Positions 57,652 to 64,000 of a stretch of DNA of 64,000 nt are shown here, piece by piece. Location of the stretch: assembly GCA_963707015.1 (NCBI GenBank), contig CAVPOO010000015.1, positions 62,001 to 126,000 of the forward strand, written 5' to 3'. Under the pieces are notes generated by a model. The model did no database searches. It was not told where the DNA came from and saw nothing but the letters and a program-made list of their open reading frames with translations. Source of the stretch: CAVPOO01 sp963707015. GTDB taxonomy: Bacteria; Pseudomonadota; Gammaproteobacteria; Thiohalobacterales; Thiohalobacteraceae. Position numbers and translations under genes: made by a program. Position 1 is the first letter of the stretch. Each line of letters opens with the position of its first letter.

Positions 57652-59022
57652 CTATTCGCCCCCTTTTTTGATATCGATACCAAGCGATCGCAGTTTGCGG
57701 TATAAGTGGGTTCGTTCCATCCCAACGCGCTGGGCAAGCCTGCCGACACTGCCTCCAACCTGCTGGAACTGCTGTTCGAGATACTGTCGCTCAAACTGTT
57801 CACGCGCTTCGCGTAGCGGCAAGTCCATTAAGCCGCCCTCTTCTGGTACCGTAGCGGCAGCTCCCGCCCGTACACTCAGCGCAGCCTCAACTTCTTCCAG
57901 ACTGACATCTTCGCCCGCACCAAGAATCAACAGTCTTTGCACCAGGTTCTTCAGTTCGCGAATATTGCCGGGCCAACTGTAGTTGCGCAGCCGATTCTGT
58001 GCGGCCATCGAAAACTGGCGGTAGGGGAGACTTTCGCGATCAGCGAAATAGTCCACATAGTAGCCAAGCAGAGCCGGAACATCTTCGCAGTGTTCGGCGA
58101 GCGAGGGAACGTAAAGTGGCACCACGTTCAAGTGGAAATACAGATCCTCGCGGAATTTCCCTGCTGCCACCTCCTGCTCGAGATCACAGTGTGTCGCCGC
58201 GATAATACGCAGATCAACAGTTACGGGCTCATTCCCGCCCACCCGAGCGAAGCTCCTCGTCTCGAGGACACTGAGCAAGCGGGCCTGCGTCTGCAGGTCC
58301 ATGTCCGCAATATCATCGAGGTAAAGCGTGCCGCCGTTAGCCTGTTCGAATCGCCCGTAGGTCAGCCGTTCGCCTTCTTCATTCCCAAACAGCTCGATGG
58401 CCGAAGTCTGCTGGGACATGGACCCCACACCGACCTCAACGAACGGCCCCCGCCTGCGCGGGCTGTTGGCATGTAGAAAATGTGCGAAGGTCTTCTTGCC
58501 GGCTCCGGGTTCACCACGCATCAGGACCCAGGTATCATGCTGGGCCACCCGCAGCACCTGGTCACGCAAGCGCTGCATGACATCGCTGCGACCTACCGGT
58601 TCGGGAACTGTCTGCTCCTGCATACGGAGCCCGACGTTCTCTCGTTGCAGCTTATCGGCTTCCAGCGCACGTCCGACCGTCAACAGGAGTTTGGCAAGCG
58701 AGATAGGTTTCTCGATGAAATCGTAGGCGCCCAGTCGGGTCGCTTCCACCGCGGTTTCAACAGTACCGTGCCCCGACATGATAATCACGGGGCACGGCAA
58801 GGTACCCGCTTCAGACCATTCCCTGAGGAGGGAAATGCCATCGATATCATCCATCCAGATATCGAGCAGGATCAGATCAGGGCGCCGTGAGCGTCGGGCC
58901 TTGCGGGCTGTCTCGCCGCTTTCAGCAACACTGACCTCGTAGCCTTCATCCTCCAGGATTTCCTTTACCAGACTGCGAATGTCTGGCTCATCATCGACAA
59001 CCAGTATGTGGGGAGCGCTCAT
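57652..59022 (-). CDS. ntrX: NtrX-type response regulator (lacks GAFTGA)
   Basis: A 456-aa NtrC-family protein: receiver domain (phosphoacceptor D54 in ILLDIWMDDIDG), AAA+ domain (Walker A GEPGAGKK at 170-177, Walker B GGTLYLDDIADMD at 230-242) and C-terminal Fis-type helix-turn-helix (GRLAQRVGMERTHLYRKL). The GAFTGA loop that contacts sigma54 is missing: IELFGNEEGERLTYGRFEQ runs straight from ELFG to GRFEQ. It therefore probably does not activate sigma54 polymerase in the classical way. Pairs with NtrY upstream. Confidence 0.92.
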   Translation of the reverse strand: MSAPHILVVDDEPDIRSLVKEILEDEGYEVSVAESGETARKARRSRRPDLILLDIWMDDIDGISLLREWSEAGTLPCPVIIMSGHGTVETAVEATRLGAYDFIEKPISLAKLLLTVGRALEADKLQRENVGLRMQEQTVPEPVGRSDVMQRLRDQVLRVAQHDTWVLMRGEPGAGKKTFAHFLHANSPRRRGPFVEVGVGSMSQQTSAIELFGNEEGERLTYGRFEQANGGTLYLDDIADMDLQTQARLLSVLETRSFARVGGNEPVTVDLRIIAATHCDLEQEVAAGKFREDLYFHLNVVPLYVPSLAEHCEDVPALLGYYVDYFADRESLPYRQFSMAAQNRLRNYSWPGNIRELKNLVQRLLILGAGEDVSLEEVEAALSVRAGAAATVPEEGGLMDLPLREAREQFERQYLEQQFQQVGGSVGRLAQRVGMERTHLYRKLRSLGIDIKKGGE

Positions 59023-59136
59023 GTGTTTAGTCTATGTGGTAATTTGCGGATTCAGGATCGAACACTATGATACGCCTGCCCGGAGTATAGCGCGAAGTCA
59101 GTGCCGAATCTCAGCTTCACCCGATTGCAGCCGACG

Positions 59137-61338
59137 CTACGATGACCTTGCTGCAGGAACCGCGGGACCTGCCGATTCGAGCTGCAAGCGTATGGCAACC
59201 CGCGCGCCGCCTTCGGTCCGGTTCTCAGCCCGGATTGCACCGCCGTGTTCTTCAACAATCTTCTTGACGATGGCAAGCCCGAGCCCTGTCCCCTTTGGCT
59301 TTGTTGTGACATATGGCTCGAAAAGCTGTTCATGGATGCCTTCATCAAAGCCCGGCCCATTGTCCTCGACACGCAGTTCTACCCAGCCCCCTGTCAAGGA
59401 CCGTTCGCTTTCGGTGGTTACCCAGATCTGTCCTCCTGGCTGGTCGGCAACGGCTTCCAGCGAATTCTTCATCAGATTGTGCACGAGTTGCCGCATCCGT
59501 CCCGCGTCGGCGGCTATTACCGCGGGAGTCGAATCAAGCTTCAGCCCGATATCAACACCCCGATTGTTGTCCCTGTACAGGTCCAGCACTTCCTGTACCA
59601 GATGATTGAGATCCAGTGGCTCCAGATTCATTCGGGGCGGACGCGCGTATTCCGAGAAGGCGTTGACCATGGTCTTCATCGCCTCCACCTGCTGCACAAT
59701 TGTATGGGTAGAGCGATCGAGCACTTCCGCATCGTCTGCCTCAAGGTGTTGCAGCAGCTTCCTTCTCAGACGCTCGGCAGATAACTGAATTGGGGTCAGC
59801 GGGTTCTTGATCTCGTGTGCGAGGCGCCTTGCCACCTCACCCCAGGCGGCATCGCGCTGCGCCTGTATCAAGGCGGTAACGTCATCGAAGACGATTACCA
59901 TCCCGCTATCATGTTTCTCGTCTGACAGGCGCGCGCCCCGGCAAATGAGAACCTGACGCCCGTGACCTCCAAACAGCGTCACCTCTTCGGTCCAATTCCG
60001 CTGGGGCTCGCGATAATGAATACCCATCGCATCCAGCAAAGGTTGAAGGAACGCATGACTGCGTACGAGTTCCATCAGCGGCTTCCCGATATGCTCCTGC
60101 AGATTCACGCCAAGAATGCGTCCAGCAGCGCCGTTTGTCGTACGCAGTTGCAGATCCGATGCAAAACTGATGACGCCTGAAGACAGGCTCCCCAGCAGCG
60201 CCTCAAGGTAGGCACGCTGGCCTTCGACCTGATGCTGACTGCGCCGCGCCTCATCGCGCGCCAGGGCAAGGTGCCGCGTCATCGCATTGAATGAATTCAC
60301 CAGAAACCCGAGTTCATCATGTCCGGCCACCGGCAGCTGCTTGTCGTAGTCGCCCTCGGCGACAGCACGTGTCCCTTCTGCGAGGTCACGAATCGGTTCC
60401 ACCAGTCGTCGGGCCGAATAGAACGCTGCCCAGACAGCCGACAACAGACTCAACAGAAGAACAAGGGACAAGGTCAGGATATAGCTCTGCTTGAGTGGCT
60501 TGCGGAGAAAGGCCAGCTCCTTGTAGCGCGCAAAGGCAGCCTGCACACGGTCGGCCTTGGAACTGAGGCGCTCCGGGACGGTGTATAGTGCCTGCAATAG
60601 CCTCTGCTCCGCAGCAGCGTTACTGGATGGGACAGGCACAACCGCGCGCACATGGAGACCAGTATCACCGATTGGGTCGAGACCTACATATACCCCGCCC
60701 TGTCGTACCCGGGTCATCACTGCTTCGGACGGCCGGTTTGGTACAATCTCTGTCGCCTTAACACTACTGGAGGCGACAATCCGGCCATTACCTGCAAGCA
60801 ACGTCAGCTCATCGGCTCCGCTGCGCACGCGCAAATCGAGCAGATTCAAGGGGGCCATGGCAGCGGGAACCTCGGTAAGCTCCCCGGCAAGTTGTTCCGT
60901 GACGCTGAGCTGATCCCGCATCCGTATCTCGAATGCGGAACGACTCAACTCCAACGCATCTTCGAGCGACCGTTCGATCTGAACGTCGAACCAGCTGTCG
61001 ATACCGTTTTTCAGTGACTGCAGCGAAAAGTAGTAGACAACGGAAACCGGCAACACCGCCAGTACAACAAACATGCCTGCAAGGCGCGCGGTCAGCCGCG
61101 AGCCGGCAGCGCCCATGTGGTATTGCCGTACCAGCCAGAACAAATTGGTACCGATCAGAACTGCCAGCACGATAAGGCCAAATGCATTCGTCAACAGCAA
61201 GACCGAATATAGCTGGCCAAATTTCTCCGAGTTGTGGGTAGCGTCGCTCATAAAGTAGAGCGACACGAGCAGAAGCAGGAAGAGAAGCAGCATCGGCGAG
61301 ATGCCGCGCACAGAACGGTTCAGGGTTGCAGCGGCCAT
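59137..61338 (-). CDS. ntrY: NtrY-type sensor histidine kinase
   Basis: A 733-aa membrane kinase. N-terminal spans (LLLFLLLLVSLYFM, LLLTNAFGLIVLAVLIGTNLFWLV and others) and an extracytoplasmic loop, HAMP (VEPIRDLAEGTRAVAEGDYDKQL), PAS domain (~residues 380-480), HisKA with H-box RRLAHEIKNPLTPIQLSAERLRRKL, and HATPase with N-box VHNLMKNSLEAV, VEDNGPGFDEG and TKPKGTGLGLAIVKK. It phosphorylates NtrX; links to nitrogen metabolism or redox/denitrification control are known in other proteobacteria. Its ATG lies inside the DUF4390 3' end. Confidence 0.94.
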   Translation of the reverse strand: MAAATLNRSVRGISPMLLLFLLLLVSLYFMSDATHNSEKFGQLYSVLLLTNAFGLIVLAVLIGTNLFWLVRQYHMGAAGSRLTARLAGMFVVLAVLPVSVVYYFSLQSLKNGIDSWFDVQIERSLEDALELSRSAFEIRMRDQLSVTEQLAGELTEVPAAMAPLNLLDLRVRSGADELTLLAGNGRIVASSSVKATEIVPNRPSEAVMTRVRQGGVYVGLDPIGDTGLHVRAVVPVPSSNAAAEQRLLQALYTVPERLSSKADRVQAAFARYKELAFLRKPLKQSYILTLSLVLLLSLLSAVWAAFYSARRLVEPIRDLAEGTRAVAEGDYDKQLPVAGHDELGFLVNSFNAMTRHLALARDEARRSQHQVEGQRAYLEALLGSLSSGVISFASDLQLRTTNGAAGRILGVNLQEHIGKPLMELVRSHAFLQPLLDAMGIHYREPQRNWTEEVTLFGGHGRQVLICRGARLSDEKHDSGMVIVFDDVTALIQAQRDAAWGEVARRLAHEIKNPLTPIQLSAERLRRKLLQHLEADDAEVLDRSTHTIVQQVEAMKTMVNAFSEYARPPRMNLEPLDLNHLVQEVLDLYRDNNRGVDIGLKLDSTPAVIAADAGRMRQLVHNLMKNSLEAVADQPGGQIWVTTESERSLTGGWVELRVEDNGPGFDEGIHEQLFEPYVTTKPKGTGLGLAIVKKIVEEHGGAIRAENRTEGGARVAIRLQLESAGPAVPAARSS

Positions 61339-61896
61339 GTGTACCAGTCACTGGCCGAGCGCCACCGGGACGACACGTAGGCCCATAAACGAACAGGCAC
61401 TGGCAGTGCCTCCGTCAGCAGTGCAGCACGTATGCGAATCATGTATTTCTGGTCCGGCAACACACGCTGTTGCGGGAGCACAGGCATCTCCCGAATCGTA
61501 CCCAATTCGAAGAGCGCCTCTTCCAGTGAGGTGTAGCTCGCGCTGGTGCCGGCATCCAGAGCGTTTTACAATGTAACGCTCACTGAGTGCGTGGTAGCTA
61601 AGGCGGTAAGTTTTGCGGATATGCTCAATCGTCTCATTCCACAACCAAGGCCGCTCGCGCAGAACTTCCACCTCGACCAGAATCTCCAGCGGCACACCAT
61701 TTTGCAATGCTTCTCGCGCATGTTTGGTGAGACGCATGCGTATATTGGCATCCACGACGTATACTTCATAGACAACCGCCGTATGCGCACCGGTTACCTC
61801 AAACAGCGAATCATCGGCTGCACGGGATTGCCCGCCCGCAAGACCTAGCAGCAAGATCACCAGAAACAGGGCGGGAAGTTGTTTACCAGATTCCAT
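61320..61896 (-). CDS. DUF4390 family exported protein, apparently frameshifted
   Basis: From ATG 61896 the first frame gives a signal peptide (LFLVILLLGLAGGQSRAA) and the DUF4390 N-terminal part up to SYHALSERYIVKRS near 61555. After that the same frame loses family character. The family C-terminus instead continues one base out of phase as AGTSASYTSLEEALFELG through LPDQKYMIRIRAALLTEALPVPVRLWAYVSSRW to TGA at 61320-61322, overlapping the ntrY start by 19 bp as expected for a coupled operon. The shift lies near 61550-61562 (CGCTCTGGATGCC). Sequencing error or recent mutation are both possible. Function unknown. Confidence 0.78.
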
Positions 61897-61941
61897 GGAA
61901 AAGCAGCATCCTCCAGCACGCGGAAGCACTGACGTCAAGCC

Positions 61942-63237
61942 CTAGCGCTTGACCAAGCATGCATAATAAAAGCCGTCCATACCATTCTCTCCGGGAAGAA
62001 TCTGGCGGCCATACTGCATAACGCGACCCCAGCGGGCCGCAATCCTGTCCTCGAATGCATCATTGTGCCGCGCCAGAAAGCGCGCGACACATCCCGCGTT
62101 TTCAAGCCGGAAAACGGAACAGGTTGCGTAGAGAAGGATACCGCCTGAGGCCAGCAAGGGCCATAACCTATCCAGCAGCCGCTCCTGCTGTTCCGCAAGT
62201 TGCTCCAGATCGCCGGGGCGTCGCAGCAATTTAATATCCGGGTGACGTCGAATCACACCACTGGCAGAACAGGGCGCATCCAACAAGACACGATCAAACT
62301 GCACTTCGTCCCACCATGACTCAGGATCCCCCGCATCTGCACAGATCAGCTTTGCATTCAGCCCAAGTCGCTCGAGGTTCTCTGCAACACGCGCCAGTCG
62401 GCTCATATCCATGTCAATAGCGATAACGGTGACCCGGTTGTCGCCACGTTCCAGGATGTGGGCAGTCTTGCCGCCGGGGGCGGCACAGGCATCGAGGATC
62501 CGCAGTCCGGGCCGGATATCGAGCAGCTCGGCGGCGAGCTGGGCGGCCGCATCCTGAACGGATACGTCGCCGTCCTGAAAACCTGGCAGCTGTGCGACAA
62601 CTGTGGGCGCCTCCAAACAAACACCTGCCGCCGTAAAGGACACTTCACGTGCGGCCAGATGCGCCCCCCGCAACCGATCCAGGTAAGCCGACCGACTCAG
62701 GCGTGTCAGATTGACACGCAATGTCATCGGTGCACGCTCATTATTGGCTATGGCAATGGCCTCCCAGTCATCGGGCCAATCCCGCCTCAGCTGTGCCAGT
62801 AGCCATTGGGGGTGTGCAAGACGGGACTCGGGGCACTGATCGAGCCTGTTTTCCAGTTTTTCGGTTTGGCGCTGGTAGCTACGGAGCACCCCATTGATCA
62901 GGCCGACCGCCCAGGGTTTCCTGGCTGCACGCGCGGCATTGGCCGTTTCATTCACCGCTGCATGCGGCGCCACGGCGAGCCGTGACAACTGATAGAGTCC
63001 GATAAGCAGAAGACACAGGATATCGTGGTCGCGCGCCTTGAGTGGCGACGCCAGCAGTTCATCCAGAAGAGCGGCAAGCCGCCCGTGCCACCGCAGACTG
63101 CCATACACCAGTTCCTGGGCAAAAGCGCGCTCCGTCTGCGGAATACGATCGAATGCCTGCGGCAGGAGTGCCGCCAGTGACTGACCATTATCCAACACCT
63201 GCTGCAGCACTTTCGCCGCCGCGAGTCGCGTGTTCAT
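61942..63237 (-). CDS. rsmB: 16S rRNA (cytosine-967-C5)-methyltransferase RsmB
   Basis: 431 aa: an N-terminal NusB-like domain (residues 1-~140; FAQELVYGSLRWHGRLAALLD) and a C-terminal SAM-dependent methyltransferase (LRILDACAAPGGKTAHILE for SAM, catalytic cysteines in LLDAPCSASGVIRRHPDI and YATCSVFRLEN). Methylates C967 of 16S rRNA. Follows fmt by 26 bp on the minus strand. Confidence 0.95.
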   Translation of the reverse strand: MNTRLAAAKVLQQVLDNGQSLAALLPQAFDRIPQTERAFAQELVYGSLRWHGRLAALLDELLASPLKARDHDILCLLLIGLYQLSRLAVAPHAAVNETANAARAARKPWAVGLINGVLRSYQRQTEKLENRLDQCPESRLAHPQWLLAQLRRDWPDDWEAIAIANNERAPMTLRVNLTRLSRSAYLDRLRGAHLAAREVSFTAAGVCLEAPTVVAQLPGFQDGDVSVQDAAAQLAAELLDIRPGLRILDACAAPGGKTAHILERGDNRVTVIAIDMDMSRLARVAENLERLGLNAKLICADAGDPESWWDEVQFDRVLLDAPCSASGVIRRHPDIKLLRRPGDLEQLAEQQERLLDRLWPLLASGGILLYATCSVFRLENAGCVARFLARHNDAFEDRIAARWGRVMQYGRQILPGENGMDGFYYACLVKR

Positions 63238-63263
63238 GAGTTATATTTGCTACTGGAATGCGG

Positions 63264-64000
63264 CTAGGCAGCCGCGAAACAAAGCCGATTCAATGACCTT
63301 GCGTTCGCGAAATCGCCTCCTGCAATCCGCCGCCCGCCAGGCAATTGTACCTCGAGCAGGCGCAGAGCACCTTCTCCGCAAGCGACATCAACGCCTTCTT
63401 TCCCGTGCGCAATCACGCAACCTGGACTTACCGTCCCGTCGCTGTGAGTAATCGTTCGAGCACGCCAGATGCGCAGCGCCTGACCCTGAAACGTGGTCTG
63501 GGCCACCGGCCAGGGGTTGAAAGCATTGACCTGCCGCTGCAACACCGCAGCAGCTTGCGTCCAGTCCAATACTGCTTCGCGCTTATCGAGTTTTGCGGCG
63601 TAGGTCACTCGCGATTCGTCCTGTGGCTCCGGTATCAATCGGCCCGCGAGGATCTCCTCGAGATGCTCAGCCAGGAGGTCTGCGCCCAATTGTGCCAGGC
63701 GATCGTGCAATATCCCGGCCGTGTCAGCCGGATTGATAGGGCAGGTGGCACGAGCAAGCATCGGGCCGCTATCGAGCCCGGCTTCCATCTGCATGAGTGT
63801 TACACCGCTTTCGGTGTCTCCTGCAATAATCGCCCGCTGGATTGGCGCTGCGCCGCGCCAGCGAGGCAATAGCGAGGCGTGCACATTGACACAGCCGCAC
63901 ATGGGGATCTCAAGCACGGCGGCGGGCAGAATAAGCCCATAGGCAACCACCACCATCAGATCGGGTTGCAGGTCCGCAAGCTCCTGCTGCGCTTCTGATC
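63264..64000 (-). CDS. fmt: Methionyl-tRNA formyltransferase, C-terminal part (5' end outside window)
   Basis: The frame is open to the window edge, so the N-terminus is missing. The visible part begins in ELADLQPDLMVVVAYGLILP, with the catalytic region CVNVHASLLPRWRGAAPIQRAIIAGD (Asn-x-His and SLLP signature) and LMQMEAGLDSGPML, then the C-terminal OB-like tRNA-binding domain (VNAFNPWPVAQTTFQGQALRIWRA). Formylates initiator Met-tRNA. Starts the fmt-rsmB-DUF4390-ntrY-ntrX run. Confidence 0.95.
   Translation of the reverse strand, partial: SEAQQELADLQPDLMVVVAYGLILPAAVLEIPMCGCVNVHASLLPRWRGAAPIQRAIIAGDTESGVTLMQMEAGLDSGPMLARATCPINPADTAGILHDRLAQLGADLLAEHLEEILAGRLIPEPQDESRVTYAAKLDKREAVLDWTQAAAVLQRQVNAFNPWPVAQTTFQGQALRIWRARTITHSDGTVSPGCVIAHGKEGVDVACGEGALRLLEVQLPGGRRIAGGDFANARSLNRLCFAAA

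Overview
The window reads as a chromosomal segment of a GC-rich gammaproteobacterium that lives as a facultatively denitrifying, probably sulfur-oxidising autotroph. The evidence is a phosphoribulokinase gene (Calvin cycle), a rhodanese/DsrE2 pair and a TauE/SafE exporter (sulfur metabolism), a nirS-type denitrification locus, a cbb3 oxidase, two FNR-family regulators and gammaproteobacterial gene orders (fmt-rsmB-DUF4390-ntrY-ntrX; hisBHAFIE-tatABC). Species cannot be named from the sequence alone. No rRNA, tRNA, CRISPR array or intact transposase was seen.

Layout. 1-5.4 kb: end of a SulP transporter, prk, rnd, and small genes embedded in heptanucleotide repeats. 5.4-9.6 kb: a leftward operon xdhC(YHS)-mocA-xdhC-sufS-sufU that would mature a molybdenum hydroxylase and Fe-S clusters, without the enzyme itself. 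9.6-10.9 kb: a lower-GC patch with one unknown membrane protein. 10.8-20 kb: a leftward respiratory cluster containing a B-family heme-copper oxidoreductase (subunits I, II and a small subunit), heme O and heme A synthases, SCO, an unusual cytochrome b/ferredoxin/MvhD-like fusion, an unknown membrane-anchored partner, a bacteriohemerythrin and TauE/SafE. 21-33.2 kb: a rightward denitrification locus dnr-nirI-nirS-nirE-nirC-nirF-nirD-nirL-nirG-nirH-nirJ-nirN that makes cytochrome cd1 nitrite reductase and its heme d1. 33.4-40.7 kb: a DUF255 protein, tatCBA and the his genes. 40.9-48.2 kb: anr, ompW and ccoNOQP-ccoGH. 48-54 kb: dtd, pip, dsrE2, rhodanese, ttcA and small genes. 54.6-64 kb: trkH, trkA, ntrX, ntrY, DUF4390, rsmB and the 3' part of fmt.

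How it fits together. NirS makes nitric oxide, but no cNOR or qNOR gene is present. The heme-copper subunit I at 17504-19195 keeps all metal ligands but has Gln where oxygen reductases carry the cross-linked Tyr (His-x3-Tyr becomes His-x3-Gln). That fits a B-family-derived, CuA-containing nitric oxide reductase (bNOR/qCuA-NOR type). The same 14-bp TTGAC-N4-GTTAA site lies upstream of this cluster and upstream of dnr, and a perfect TTGAT-N4-ATCAA site precedes nirS, so NO production and removal look co-regulated. The cytochrome b/ferredoxin/MvhD fusion next to it is the least explained protein here and the best candidate for an undescribed electron-transfer module.

A second theme is small non-coding inverted-repeat elements. 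Five element ends carry the tetranucleotide CTAG, and in all five this CTAG contains the TAG stop codon of the adjacent gene (rnd, tauE, a 60-aa gene, the DUF255 gene, sco). Two reading frames (nirI-like and DUF4390) appear to carry single-base frameshifts, which may be real lesions or assembly errors.
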